DNA of 64,000 nt. Origin: Notospermus geniculatus. Taxonomy: Eukaryota > Nemertea > Pilidiophora > Heteronemertea > Lineidae. Under the pieces are notes generated by a model. It saw nothing but the letters and a program-made list of their open reading frames with translations, was not told where the DNA came from and did not search any database. The translations under genes were made by a program, and so were the position numbers. The DNA lies in assembly GCA_002633025.1 (NCBI GenBank), contig NMRB01000010.1:336122-400121 (forward strand), in the 5' to 3' direction. Below, in pieces: positions 1 to 14,189 of the stretch (its first letter is position 1; the number at the start of each line of letters is the position of its first letter).

Positions 1-291
1 CAATCGACCGGAAGGGGCTGTTTGAGGAGGCAAGTGGTGCCGTCCCCTGCATCATCACCGGAAAAATCAAACCCAATTGATAGCAAATTGTTTGCCGTTG
101 GCGTTCGCGGTGTTCGACCTGCTAGGTTTGGGGCGGAGGATGTGGCAATGATGACTAGCGGCATGTTTTCCGATCTGGAGGCAGAACCGCTAAGTCAATC
201 AATAGCAACACCAGGGGGACAACGTCCACTGCCACTTGCTATAAGTTCAGTTGTGTTTAGAGTAGTGATGAGTGTGAGATCTGCAAGATGA
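1..291 (+). other. Open reading frame running in from the left edge, unrecognised
   Basis: Frame 1 is open from the first base to a TGA at 289-291 (about 96 codons), and the local sequence is GC-richer than what follows. It could be the tail of an exon whose start lies outside the window, but I see no motif or family resemblance, and the opposite strand also has short open stretches. Low confidence that it is coding. Confidence 0.15.
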
Positions 292-293
292 GG

Positions 294-3200
294 CGACATC
301 TTGAATCGTTTACGTGTAGAACAGTGACACATTGAACGTGTGGATGCGTCCTTTGAGATTTCTGCCTTATTGTGGTGAGGCTGGCTTTGGCAATTTAGTT
401 AATCTTCTGGGTCTGATGGAGGAAGCTTCGAAAAGCCGCCTGCTCAAAGCACAGCCCTGGGTCCATGGAAAAGCATAAAATCCGAGTACTGCTTTTGCCG
501 CGTTCGTCGTATTCGAAAAATGTCGCAATTTATTTGAAACCAGAAACTTGCCACGTAATGACAGAAAATCTCGCTATCATACAACCTGATATCGTCAATC
601 CCAACGCCAATGGCGGTGCAATAAGCGCACTAATAAACCGTGTAATATATGCTCTAATTCACTGTAATCTTCGACTGGAAAGAGCATTCATTCGCCAGAT
701 AAGGTTAGCCTTCATCAGTTTGCGCGTTCATTAGGTACGCTCTGCACGCCAGAACGGCTAATTAGGCCTATTAGCCGCCAACCCGAAAGCGACGGATAGA
801 AACTGCGCTATAAAATCGAGCAGCCTTTGATTTGGCAAATGATATTAGAAGGATCAAATAGATCACCGGTACCACGTTGGCATGCAGAGTTTATTGACTA
901 GGTTCTCTTAATTGCCAATGTGGTGTAGATGTTTGTCACCAACAGGCAAACGTCTAAGATGAAAAGTAACACCCTACGAGTTATTAGCAATTAAAAACCT
1001 TGGCGCTTATTGGCATGCGAGAATGTGATTAGCGTAACCCTGCTAAAGATAATTAGACATTGTAGTTCTTTATGAAGAGAGAATTGAGATTCTCCTCGAA
1101 CATGATCGAGTTGAGAAGGAGTTTTTATGTCATGGAACATTGATGTACGTGACTGTGTTTCAATTAGTGATTGTCAACTCATTGCATAGCGATATTTCTT
1201 CCTATATTTTGACAATGTTTGACATTATACTCGACATACGTCGTGGACAATGTGCAGATATGCCACGATGTATACAGAAGTCGCCTTCATACCCGAAAGC
1301 ATTGTAGAGGTATAGGGAGGTAAATTTGCAATATCAGTTTGAAATCAAAATGCTTGGATTTGATAATTAGTTCCCTGGCGAATTATCAAAAATCGCTGTA
1401 AGTTCTCTAAACCTGCACAACATGCTAAAATCGCATAACCGTGGGCAAAACCTTTAGGCGGTAGGATAGCGAAATATCCCTGCGGTAGCAAAGCACCCCC
1501 AGTCTAGCCTTTGATAAGGCATCCTGGTTAGCCAACTTGCAGATTCTCGCCTCAAGGAAATCTTAAACCAATTGGCTCTAATACCCAAATTAGTGCGATT
1601 CAATTTCCAGTGTTTGAACAATCTGAGTTGCATGAAACAAAACAAGAACGCGTTCTTGAGAGATAAAAAATCCCATTTATTTCGTTGTTTATTGTCTATA
1701 CACGTTACATTGCACGACATTCTAATAGGCCTAGCTCTTAGTTGACCGTCCATCCTGCATCTCCTGTTTGGTAACCACGTTTGTGGGTTGCAAGATCGAC
1801 ACAGCTCGGAAGCGATGATCGAGGTTGAAGGCTCCGCAGGATCATCCAAGTAGCACTGTGCAGTGAGTTGCACTCACATGTATTCAGCATGTACATTTAG
1901 AACAGAACACAGGGAGTACTCGCCAATGTCGTCGTCAGGCCTACTAGTATATTACTGAGATCCTCATGTACTGTACAATGTTATATTACGTCCACGATTG
2001 GCTATTGTTTTGTAGGCCCTAAATGCCAACACAGTTCTGCCGTAACCCCTATTGCCGCGAACCCACGAAAAGCCAGTATAGGAAGACGGTATTGGCGAGT
2101 CCCTGTATTACATGTAGCCAACAACAATAAACTGAGACAGCAAGGTACTGGCGATTGTTTCTTTCCGGTTAACCAAGCCAAGGCTCCATATTCGTGGGGG
2201 TTGGCCAATGAGAGCGCTGCTTAAATGTATACATGTACATGTTACTACATGTATAGTATACGTCATCGTAACGCTGTATCAGGTTCTTACGTCATCATGT
2301 TGGAGGTATTCTAAAAAAACCATGAAACCTGTCGACTGCGGTCGATTGGATACTTGCGTGTTCTACGGCGTGCACAGTCAGAACGCTGCCAACACGAGGG
2401 AATTGAATTGGCCGCGGTAGAAATGTCTAAGTGTCAGTCGGAGCCCCCCACAGTAGGTCACTAATTTGCTGCTCAGAATGGTATTATGTGTTGAAGTCTT
2501 CATGCATAATAGTCGCCTTTCATTTCTTTGTGACATAGACACCCTGACTGGGCGATGTAATAACCTTCTTCATCATGTCTATTGGCAGGGGCAGGCTGAC
2601 AGATTTCAGCCCAAGGCGGTCCCAATGACAAACAATGCGATATGTTACCATCATCTGTGCCAAGTTTATCTTGAAAATGCGTCCATTCATCCCGCAAATC
2701 CGTCTCGAGACAGGTCCAGTATCTAAATTATCGATAGTATTGATCTGAGAAATGCGAGACTTGAAAATCCATCAGGGCGAAAAAGGAGTTTATCAAGTCA
2801 TTGAATTCTTCCTTACATAAACAACGACATCTCAATAAAAACCGACGTAAAATAAAGAAGAAAAATGAACAAATGGAGAGGGCCTGACGTCAGGATAATG
2901 AGTCTCTAGACAATTACCACTGATGTCAACCTAACAAGGCCGATGATGTAGCACAGTTTTCTGTAAAATTGCTGCAGCTCTTAGGACTCTTGTTGATGTG
3001 AGAAGTTCATTTTCTGATATGGAAATGATTCTTGTTGTGTTTCCCCTCCGCGAGAAATTTCTAAAGGTGCCCTGTGTAACGCGGGTAAATACACTTTATT
3101 AGCAAGTGACGGGATAATGGCCCGAGTTGGCCGTGGCCCCGCCCCAATGATCAAGGGTGTAGGCAGCTGAAACGCAGACAAGAGTGCTGCGGGTTTCTCT

Positions 3201-5370
3201 GTGTTAGCTTGGATAATTTGCCTTGGCAGTTCCTTTCAGGGCAGTCAGAGTCCGTCATTGAGAAGTGGCGTAGCGGCGAAATCCTACCCTCGCATAGTCG
3301 ACCTATTTCTGTGGAAATCTTTGCAAAGAAGTGAGAAGACAAACATTGGGAAGATTGGAAAGGCGGAGATGTCTCAGTGGCAATAAATAGATCAATTGTA
3401 AGAAAATGCCATTTTCTACCCAGCGATCCGCATAAAAACCCGGTTTTCTTTGTCATCAAGTGAAATACCCCACACTCCCGGATATCTACGCTCAGAATGG
3501 TCCTGGTAATGTTATAAATCGCTTTATAAAATTGAATGGAAATAATTTGACAGTTAAACGAGTCTTCTATTAGAGGGTACAATGATAGGAACTTGGAATA
3601 ATGGATTGATGGACAGGGGCACATTTAGTGAAACGGTTTATTGATAAGTATAGTTGACACATAACAAAAACGTCTGTCAAGTTTGTGTACATATGTCTTA
3701 TATTATTTCATAACTTGTCATTTAGGAGAAGGGTTGTGGTTCTATCAACAAGGAATATCCACTTTCAAACATTTGTCCATCTTTACCATCAGATCATATT
3801 TCATCGGCGGAAGTTCTATGTGTATAAAAGCATGGCTACAGATAATTAAGTTGATGAAAAGAGCGAAGTAATATGAATAGAACAAGAAGAGCAATAGCCC
3901 ACAAGAACTGAATGAATGGAAAGGCAAATTCAGAAAAGCTTCGTCACCGTTCAGACTTCCTCTCCAAGTCCTCGGCTTACCATCCGGTTGTTAATCAAGT
4001 ACTGCAAACAATTTTCATTTTAAACATTTCTTGACTTATTGAGAGAACGCTTTTTAGCAACAATGATGTAGTTCTACATGTACTTAGCAGTCAGAAAGTC
4101 TGGAAACAACCATCAGAGCACAAAATGCTAATTGATTAGAAGCACAACAGTTGAAGAAATTGGAATTTGCACGAAGGGTGTTCACAAGGATTGTTTGTTG
4201 CTTGCTTTTCGTTCGCTTCTCTGCTGTCTCTGCATCTTTCCCTTTTTTACCATTGTCGCCTTCGAAATGAACTTCTTCTGGCACCAGAAGATTCGCAAGG
4301 GACATCGTCCTCGAAGATAAACACAGATCTTTGATGCAAAGTCAGCAACACCATGAACATTGTAGATGTCGCCATTTGCTGTAGGCTCTCGCTCCTTCAT
4401 TGATTCCCTTAACCATCCACTGTTGTCATCACTTCGGGAAATTTTTATTAACTCGAGTCACCCTGCACTCACTTCAATCTACCGGAAGGAATAATAACAA
4501 ACCAGAAGTGCTACCTCCTCAGCCGAGCCCAAACTAACCATGGCTGTCTATCTGCAAACCAGAAGCAACACAATATCCCTTTGAAAGAAGCTTTCCTTTC
4601 AAGCTTGGCCGTCCGTTCTGAATATTAATTAACAGCTAATAGTGACTATATTCAAAAGGTTATACGGTGTCGCCATTCAAGTCGAGATGGCCGCGAATTT
4701 CCGTGTTCCTGTCCATTCTCTAGAAGAAATCGTGTATGCCACGTTGGGTCTCTACAGAGTTTTTATTCATCTTCTGTTATCCTTTTACGTTGGATAATGA
4801 GCTGCAATCTCTTAACGCTATGCCAACAGAAGTCAGCCATGCATGTTCCGTCCTCAATAGCTTGGTGTAGGTTCGTAAAGAGTCTCTAACATGGCCGTAT
4901 CATGTTACAAATAAGCTGATAGAATAAACATTCTCAGGAACTGCCCATCACTGTCAAATACAACATGGTCATTATTGAGATTCGCTATCCGTGGCGGGTC
5001 TGAAAGGAGAACACATTGAAATCTACCCTGATGGTCGTGGACCCGCTATCGAACGTCTAAAAGGCTTTTTGAGAAAGACATGGGACAATTAGAACAGCCA
5101 AACGGCCTGTTTAGCGTCTTTTTCGTTATCTCATAGACCCGTATTCAAACGAGATATTACATTTGGGTCACTCGTCCCATTGTGTCTATTGACTGCTAAC
5201 ATGTCGTCATGATGGTATCTTTCACGTCGACACGCATTCACTGACATGGCCGTAGGGCGGACCAAACATCGAAAAAAAATCAAGGAAACGTCACGAATTT
5301 TTGATAATCACCTGCGGTTTTTTTTCCGAGTCGAACTGCACCTTTAACTATAATTGTTGATAAAAGTCTC
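294..5370. other. Non-coding stretch, no gene recognised
   Basis: Only short open frames are present, without family resemblance, codon bias or convincing splice sites. Palindromic TACATGT-type words appear around 2227-2252. A minus-strand open frame at 4084-4305 begins with a plausible charged stretch (positions 1-37), but it has no clear splice context and I do not call it a gene. Confidence 0.6.
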
Positions 5371-5475
5371 ATCCGCCACGGATTACTGACGACTACCATG
5401 ACTACGTACGGCAATGACCTCATGCATGCATTTGTGCATTGCAGTATGTAGTCGTCAGTAAAATCCTTGGCGGAT
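5371..5475. repeat. Hairpin / MITE-like inverted repeat
   Basis: The left arm (5371-5396, starting ATCCGCCA and ending GACTAC) is repeated inverted at about 5448-5475 with a two-base indel, around a ~50-base centre. The size and shape fit a small non-autonomous DNA transposon. I see no obvious target-site duplication. Confidence 0.7.
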
Positions 5476-8400
5476 ACCTAGTTAGGGATTTATTGAGGCC
5501 TTGCCGTCCACCTCTAATCATGAAATCGTCATTGCTTACCTCCTTCGCCGGTCATGCCGTTGACATCGTTCCTCTGCCCAAATTGTCATGAGAATGGCCA
5601 AAGAAAGGCCATAACCAGTGACCATGCGTATGCTTCGATAGCCTATGTTTTTACATGGTGCTGCGCAAAAAAGCTCATTTTCAATCAAAAGTTCGTTTAA
5701 ATTATTTCTTCCATTTTCGCACTGACATCGGGAATAGTACTACGCCTGCTGCTATGGCTGATAGCGTCACGGCGTTATCTCTGCTTAGAGGATACCCTAA
5801 AGAAGGGTTCCCCTTTCCCCTTTCTGTAACGATTTCAAAAAGCAGCCTGCACTGAGTCACCCGACCACATGAGAGCTCTGAAGCCTAGTTCACCCATCAT
5901 CGAGGCGTGAGAACGAATTAAAATAATATTGAATAAACAGATTTAATTTGAGGACAATGACAATTATGCCGTTAGTCCCAATTAGACTTTTCATTTTCAT
6001 TTCATTTTTGGTCCTATTGAGGAATCTGACAAACAAATGGCGAATTTTGCCTGAATGTGTATAGAGAGCTGTTGGGCAGCTCACACGGTCTCCATCTCCA
6101 GTATAACCTGGATCACCATCTCAAAATCACATCCTGTGTAATTACCACCGTCGCTCCCAGCAGCCATTTTACAGTGGAACAAATTGGATTGAAATCTTGA
6201 TTCCGCGCTCAGTTTCATAAATATTAATTTCTTCTTTGCTTTTGGTGCTTGGATGGTTATCTGGGCCTGGCCGTATTGTCTAGGACCCAGTGTGGCGACT
6301 CTCCTGTGTCTGGCCGCTTTGTCTACGCATCCATTCAAAGTTAGCCCAGTGTTCTGTATCAATATCGATAAAAATAACAATCTGTGGAAAGGGAGGAGTT
6401 CTGGTATTGATAGCTGATGTTCACGTTATGAATTTGGTCACTGAGCTGTGTTAAATGACTCGCCTGCCATCTGAACCAGGGATCGCTAACATGGCCCCTA
6501 TAATTGAGCCAATTAGCCCCAGGACGGTAGGGATGGTGACCCTATTCTGGTCCAGCCGCCTCCGCTCTGGGATAGGGCTCTATACCCGTTCAAGGACGTT
6601 ACATCACTTTTCTGACGGTTGAGTCAAAAGCCGCCATCACGGCCGCAAAACCACAAACGATAAATTTCTCAATGTTCGTCATAGTAGAATTTCGTATCTA
6701 CATGTATTCGAATCCATGCGATCAAAGGCTTTCACCGAATCAAGCCTTTTGTGTCCATCCGTCGTATAGCCAAGTCCAAAACAACATTCGACCTTCCTGA
6801 CGGGTTCTACATGGTATGGATGCATTGTGATAGCATTGTGGGCCAAGATGATGTGTTTGGGACATGAAATACCGTTCACTCATGTCACAGCTCCGATTCT
6901 ACAGGGACTCTGTACTGTTCACAGACAACCCCATCTCGAGCACCAACTGGCCTTCTCCGCTTTTTGTTGAACCATTAAATTGTAATTTGCAGAATGGCCA
7001 ATACACACTACATCTTTTTGTCCAATTGCAACTACTCAGTCATGTCAGTGTGCGCGCACATGGTAATTTTACATATACGTGTACATCTGCTATGAAACAG
7101 CAGTTTTCCTTAAAACATAGCAGTTTTCCTTAAATGTAGAATTCTCCATCATGATCCGGTGTGATAGCTAAGACCATTCTGCAGCGCCCGAGGTGACCAC
7201 TTAGCAGAGCTCTTCACCGCCCTGTTCCTTTTGTCGTCTCCTTCTGCCCGCCTTTCGCATCCCGTGACACACTCGTCAATTTACGCTCGAATACTCCCGA
7301 ATGTCGCTTAATAACTGTCGGAAACAAAACTGAGGTGTTTGTGTCCAAACCATTTGAAATTACACGGCGTTATCGTCAATGTGGCATGTGAATAATCGCA
7401 GGGTAGCAGTAGCTGTCCACAGTGAAATGGGCATGTACATGTAGGAATTAAATGTAAGGAGCACATGAAGCTAATGTAATGACAGAGTTCTGACGTCTGC
7501 TATGGTATCGTGCAGTGCATTAGCCTATACCAAAATAAATACCCGCCGTATACGATCAAATTTTTCATACCATTTTTTTAAAATTCATCCGGTTCAGAGG
7601 TTGCATGCCCACACACACGTAAGCCTTTATTGAGCATCTTATTTAGAAAAATTGGACCGTGTATACATACGGTCATAGATGTTCACGGAAATTTGTCTGT
7701 TAAAAATAGGCAAGTAAGAAATGTGAATGTTATCAAAGCGTATTACGTTTCGACACATGTAGATATCACGAAATAATTCTGTAGTTCAGTTTGTCCTCAT
7801 CAAACGAATTTACGACCACCTCTATTGCTGCAGACACTCCATACGTAGCAATCAGAACACGCAACGAAAAAATATTTTTCGCTGGGAAGCCACTACATGT
7901 ATTTACCCTGACCATGATATCATTATTCACTGAGGCTATGGTACGAGAAAATCGCCAAATATTTTTTTTTGAAAAATGTAGCCGATCCCGACCTGTCAGA
8001 CATGTCAGATTGGGCATGTTGGGGACTGTTAGTGAAACAGAAAAATGTTCAGCAGAGGATGTTGACACGGTCTTTGTGTTGGGGATAGGCATGATAGGGT
8101 GCGTATTTCACGCACCAACCACATCGCTGCCCACGGGCCTGTTGACCTCGGTCGACGCCATTATGAGTGTCAATAATCCACTGTGAGCCATCACTGCGAG
8201 GATGGGATTTAACTCCACGATTCAGATAATCATATCAAATCTGACAATGGACCTTGATAAAACAATGCTCATCTTGACAATGTAACTCTAACGAGACAAG
8301 ACAAATTATTGAACAATGAACTTATTTTGGTCCGGGGATGTCGATTTCATCAATTGGGTTGATAATCTTCTTACGTTATCTTGTCCTAGGTGAACAATAG

Positions 8401-11400
8401 GCCATCAGGTAATGGAACGGATGACCATCTCAGCTGATCTTAATCCTGACTATAATACGGTTAGTAGGGTAAGGGGTGAAAGATCGGATTAGGACCATTA
8501 CCGCAACATCCCTTTGGGCTGGGCAAACCCATTGTGTACATATTTATATGGCAGCTTCGGTCACAATTATAACTGATAAAGTGCGACAAAATCGTTATTG
8601 GAACACAGCAGTACAATCAATTGGTAACAGCAAGTATACGCATGATGTCAAATAAAGTGGTGACAAAAAAGCAGTGTGCCCACCCAGGAGCAACCATGTT
8701 TGAAAATAACCAACGTTTTCGGTTCTCTTTACATGCGTTGCGCTCTGAGCAGACCTGACATGCCTGACTGTATATCGGAGATTCTGACAGCGCTCACTGA
8801 ATGCTGGCGTCAACAACGCTCGTGGTATCGCCGCCTATCAATGTCATGGGAAACAAAAATATAGCCTCGAGCCTTTGTCAGCAGGAACGAGGCTCGAATT
8901 CAGTTACTTCCTGTTCCGGCACCCCGTCGCCTTGTCGCCACTTTGTCTAGCCCCGCTAGGATTCTGACAACTGGTGTCATTGTCTCGATTGGCCTATGTC
9001 CAGAGGCTTTGAAATGAAATACCCGTCTTGACATGCCTTAAGTGCCACTATCCGAGGGTATCATTGTTCTGAGGAACATTGCAACCGCCAACCAATACCC
9101 TTCTTGAAATAGAAACATAATTAGTTGCATTTTCAAGTGTCTCTAACACCGAACAAGAACGCTATAGTTCTGAGGTGTCAATCAAAATGCAGGATAGTCC
9201 ATCGGACGCCGTGCAACACGTAAGAAATGACACCACGACACTGCTTCTATGATATTTGTGCTCCGAGCTAGGTGCCAATGAACGCGGTATAGCTGGACCC
9301 CAAGGAGTCTCATGGCCTGTTAGGGTGTCTGCAGATGTTTCCCCCACCCCAGGCTTCGAGAAAGTGTTCCTGTCCATGAGGTGTACTGTTGGATGAAGGA
9401 AAATGCCGAAAGGTGTGCGCAGAAAATCAATTATCATTCAAATATCGTAGCCTACTGCATTTTGAAAATTTAGAAAAGGTAAACCAGCTACGGTTCGTTT
9501 GTGTAGCGGTGTGAAATAAATGTTAGCGAAAAGAAGCGCTCGCTGCTAAAAATATAATATTTTCCCTAGACTACTTTCTTCAATCAACTAAAAGAAGATC
9601 TGCAGTCAAGCTCTAGCTATAATCTCAACAGACGACTGGGGCATTATGAGAATAGTTCACAGGGCAAGCCCTGAGACTCAAGTTTAAGTATCCTATGAAT
9701 ATAAAAAAGGTTACAAGACTAACTTAATTTGCCAGATTTTTCCGTCGTTCCTTAGAGCTCGTGTAGAACCCAGAGCGACACATAATTCGAATGGCATGAC
9801 TGGAAAACTTCATCATAAATCTAATTTACTGGTATAATACTTGGGCACAAAACAACTAATTAAATCAGGATTTTGACATTTAAGATGATTATATCGCAGC
9901 AGGTAAGTTATCAACACCGTCATTTTTAACCAATGTTTTCAGGCATAACATAATGGAATATTGAGTCATTTTGATTTTTGCTATCAGGCTGTTGATAATG
10001 ACTATACCAGATTTAATTAGCGTTAATGAAGACCTGGGCAAGTATGAACCAGCCAATCGGCCTATTGGCTGGGATCACGAAGTTTGCGCGAAGGTCGAAG
10101 CAAATGATATTCTAGAACAGTGGTTGACGTCATCATGCAGCACAATGTTGTGTTCTCCCTGACCAAGGTCCCAAATTGAAACCACCACCACCCCCTCAGA
10201 CCACCAAACAACCACACGGAATTTCGGTCTGTCCTCCGACATGGAAGGGTGCCATATCGTATTGGCTTAGGATATCTTCTAAGCACCGGTACATGTCGGT
10301 CTCACAAGCTCAGTCTCTGCGGCTGCCGGACAGGTGCCCGGCAGCGGCGGAATGGGTGACAACGACGAACCATGGTCCACCACGAGTTGGAAAAAATTAT
10401 TTCCTTGGTAAAAACTATGTAAACGAGTTAAATAACGAAGGAATAAACGTTATAATATTCGTCCAAACGTGAGGTAGGCCTAGTATCATTCTGTTACATT
10501 GCATAACAACTTGGGAGCGCACTCCACGCGCGTATTGCTGCGATTGAACTGGTAGCCTGGCAGCAGATCACACCGAACGCATGGGCGCCGCAGCGGACCG
10601 GTAGGCCTAGCATTTATGACGGTTGAACATTCTATTCCCTCTATTCCACTCAACCTTTTGATGTATTCGTGCTAAACATGCTGACACTACGCCAATCGAC
10701 ACCAAAATAGGGTTTAATCGGAACCTAGTATTTGACTTCAAATATTCGAAGCGGCCAGACAAAAAAAAACTGCCGCCATTTTGTTTTCCGCGAGCGGTGG
10801 ACATTGCATCTTCTATGTCTTGAGCGGGAGACATTGAAAAATATCCACCGCTCACGTGGCGCGTCTCGGCCAAACAAATTAAAGGGTTCTCTCTTGAGGT
10901 ACGAGAATACATAGGATTACCCACAACATTCGAAATGGGCAACTTCAGCATCAAGGGCGGTGGCAATAGTTACCGGTGTAACGTTTGCCAGTCTTTCTAT
11001 CACAAGTGTTTCCCTTTATTCTTTGGCAAATAGGTAGACACTTGAAGATTTTTTTCTTTTACTGACAGTGTTTACAACTTACTGTGGTGATGGCTGTCCA
11101 CTGTAAACTTCACAATATTATACTTAACTTGGTGATGGCGAACAGAACACGAACGGACTACATAAGAGTCTGGCAATAGCGTCAATATAAAAGAAAAAAG
11201 AACCGCGTGGTGAGCCAGGTTTGGTTACGAATAGCACATCACTGATTTACTTCCTATACAACTAATCCCTGGAGATTCAATTCACAAAAGATAGAAAGTG
11301 AGAGCTATCGTTATCCCCCAGCTGGGCAGGTGCATGTAATGCTAGGCATTACACTTGGGAGAAAAGGGATGATACCTAACATGTGAGAAATAGCCTCATC

Positions 11401-12926
11401 AATAAATAAATTTTACAATCCTCTTAACTACTCTATCGCCAATGAGACAGTTTATCCGGAAAAGCCAAGATGAAGCATTGAATGAGACATTTCGCAGACA
11501 GTTGGCTGTTCGAATTCCAACTTTCGTATATAGTTACAAAAAGGGTATGAATTAGAAAACGTAGTGCTCATCTATGTTGTCTTCCTAGTTCAGGTAGGCC
11601 AATACTCTTCTGAAAATTCCAACACCATTGATTTCCATGCAAAAATACATTGAAGAATATTGTGGAGTTTGCCTTTTTGAAGACGATTCTGCTTCCTCGT
11701 CGGTAGATTTCTGTCGAAATTTGAAGAAAATGAACCGATTATTCAATTTCATTGCCTGCCAAATTAGATGGACCACTCCGACAACCCTTTTCTCTGATCT
11801 GCCTGTATGTTCTCACCGACACTCACTCTCGCCTGCCTGTTGACATGTCACATTCTTTCATGATCATCTTGTCATGCCGCCCACCCCAGTGACTCCGGAA
11901 AGCCACTGTGCATGTCGCCTCGCCTCTCCCCTAATGATGTGCGAATCCAACGGCAAAGACGTTGGCTCACAATTATATTACCATCAAGTACGGCAAATTT
12001 AACTGAGTTGATGAACAACATAACCAGGAGGCCTTTTTGCAAGTGATCAGGGACTGTGCAGTGGAAGACAAATGAGTCAAGCCGGCCTCGGGCATCCTCT
12101 CCCGACGGTCTTCATCAATCGTGTTTGTAGTAACAACACTGATTCAATTTCTACTTACAGGCTATAGTTTTTGATCTCGTTAACTTTGTTTGTAAAATCA
12201 AAGGTTGATTTCAAAATGAAATTAGCTAAGTTTTCTCCCAGCATTGACACTAATCGAGCTTATTTCTGTACCAGCAACCAGCCGTGTGATTGTAATAGTG
12301 CCAAGGAAGCAGTGGGGTGATGGGATCAAACGCGGCAATGAGTACCCGCTGTAAGGATTCAAACGAAGAAGTAATTGTTCGCAATCAAGCTACATTGAGC
12401 AGCGGATGGACGCAGAATAGTTTACCAAGTCAAATTAATCAGGTACATTTTGTTGGAATAATAGCAGTGGAGGTTAAGAGACACTTGAGATTAAACACAA
12501 ACAGGACTGGAGGAGATGGGTCGGGGTAATTTGATAATGTCTCAAACTCGCCTTATTAACTCGATGTAGAATTGCAAAGATGATATCAGAAACATAGAGG
12601 CTTGTTTTGCAAAATCAGACCTCATCTGATAGATTAATCATCTCGTCAAAGGTGGTCGTCTCTTCATCATTATTAAAACGATTACACACTTTGTCGGTTC
12701 ACAAAATCACCTCGTTTGTAATTTTTGGTGCTAGAATATTGTAGCTGCACATGTGATGGTACATTTGACCTGAGATCCAGGATGCCGATGGCTGATTTTA
12801 CTTGGCTGGTTGCTTTGGCTTCATATTGGGATGGCTGAACAAGACCGCTGAATAGGACACAGTCACACTGCAAAGGAACGTTGTTCTGTGCCCTGCTGGA
12901 AAATATAACCTGAGAAAGACAATATA
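5476..12926. other. Non-coding stretch, no gene recognised
   Basis: No open frame here has recognisable domains. Overlapping frames on both strands at 7766-8186 (108 and 131 codons) resemble no family I know. A 20-base direct repeat lies near 7095-7132. The words TACATGTA and TAGGCCTA recur. Confidence 0.6.
10770..10783 (-). promoter_or_regulatory. YY1-like motif (minus strand)
   Basis: The minus strand reads CAAAATGGCGGCAG, close to the YY1 consensus AAnATGGCGGC that is common near animal transcription starts. It lies in a local GC-richer patch with short inverted repeats of GAGCGGTGGACATT type. No gene is visible on either side, so function is uncertain. Confidence 0.3.
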
Positions 12927-12987
12927 TTCGGGGAAAGGGTGTCAAGAAGATGAGATGGCAGTAAGGTTTTCGGGGAAAGGGTGTCAA
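12927..12987. repeat. 42-bp tandem repeat running into the assembly gap
   Basis: The sequence starting TTCGGGGAAAGGGTGTCAA at 12927 restarts at 12969, a period of 42 bases, and is cut by the gap at 12988. The gap therefore probably contains or was caused by a minisatellite array. Because 42 is a multiple of three, the array gives artificially open frames on both strands. Confidence 0.8.
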
Positions 12988-13920
12988 NNNNNNNNNNNNN
13001 NNNNNNNNNNNNNNNNNNNNNNNNNNNNNNNNNNNNNNNNNNNNNNNNNNNNNNNNNNNNNNNNNNNNNNNNNNNNNNNNNNNNNNNNNNNNNNNNNNNN
13101 NNNNNNNNNNNNNNNNNNNNNNNNNNNNNNNNNNNNNNNNNNNNNNNNNNNNNNNNNNNNNNNNNNNNNNNNNNNNNNNNNNNNNNNNNNNNNNNNNNNN
13201 NNNNNNNNNNNNNNNNNNNNNNNNNNNNNNNNNNNNNNNNNNNNNNNNNNNNNNNNNNNNNNNNNNNNNNNNNNNNNNNNNNNNNNNNNNNNNNNNNNNN
13301 NNNNNNNNNNNNNNNNNNNNNNNNNNNNNNNNNNNNNNNNNNNNNNNNNNNNNNNNNNNNNNNNNNNNNNNNNNNNNNNNNNNNNNNNNNNNNNNNNNNN
13401 NNNNNNNNNNNNNNNNNNNNNNNNNNNNNNNNNNNNNNNNNNNNNNNNNNNNNNNNNNNNNNNNNNNNNNNNNNNNNNNNNNNNNNNNNNNNNNNNNNNN
13501 NNNNNNNNNNNNNNNNNNNNNNNNNNNNNNNNNNNNNNNNNNNNNNNNNNNNNNNNNNNNNNNNNNNNNNNNNNNNNNNNNNNNNNNNNNNNNNNNNNNN
13601 NNNNNNNNNNNNNNNNNNNNNNNNNNNNNNNNNNNNNNNNNNNNNNNNNNNNNNNNNNNNNNNNNNNNNNNNNNNNNNNNNNNNNNNNNNNNNNNNNNNN
13701 NNNNNNNNNNNNNNNNNNNNNNNNNNNNNNNNNNNNNNNNNNNNNNNNNNNNNNNNNNNNNNNNNNNNNNNNNNNNNNNNNNNNNNNNNNNNNNNNNNNN
13801 NNNNNNNNNNNNNNNNNNNNNNNNNNNNNNNNNNNNNNNNNNNNNNNNNNNNNNNNNNNNNNNNNNNNNNNNNNNNNNNNNNNNNNNNNNNNNNNNNNNN
13901 NNNNNNNNNNNNNNNNNNNN
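12988..13920. other. Assembly gap (933 N)
   Basis: An unbroken run of N. Nothing can be said about its content. The left flank is a 42-bp tandem repeat and the right flank leads into transposon-like repeats. Confidence 1.
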
Positions 13921-14004
13921 CACCAGGGTAAGGTGTGAAATCTAGCTTTTACATGTGTTTGGTGTAACCATGGACCATGCGAATACCTAGATTTTGCATC
14001 TTCT

Positions 14005-14189
14005 GGTCCACATAGAGGGGTCACCATGCACTTTGGGACCCTACTTTTGGTGGTCCAGGTCGAGGTAGAGGGGTGGTCCACTTAGCTAATGGAAAATGTG
14101 AAGGATTTGTTTGGGACCGACAAAAATCGATCCACATAGAGGGGTGGTCCACATAGAGGGATGGTCCACATGAGGGGTTTCACTGTATT
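14005..14189. mobile_element. Transposon end with repeated GGTCCACATAGAGGGG units
   Basis: At least five variants of GGTCCACATAGAGGGG occur between 14005 and 14178, followed by GGGGTTTCACTGTATT. On the minus strand this reads as an end starting TACAGTGAAACCCC with subterminal repeats, a layout seen in many non-autonomous elements of marine invertebrates. The other end is probably in or beyond the gap. Confidence 0.5.

Noticed and set aside
7766-8186. Overlapping 108- and 131-codon frames on both strands
   Set aside because: Neither shows family motifs, codon bias or splice context; mutual overlap suggests chance.
12682-14081. Several 300-400 codon frames across the gap on both strands
   Set aside because: They are open only because they run through N; the flanking real codons come from a 42-bp repeat whose length is a multiple of three.
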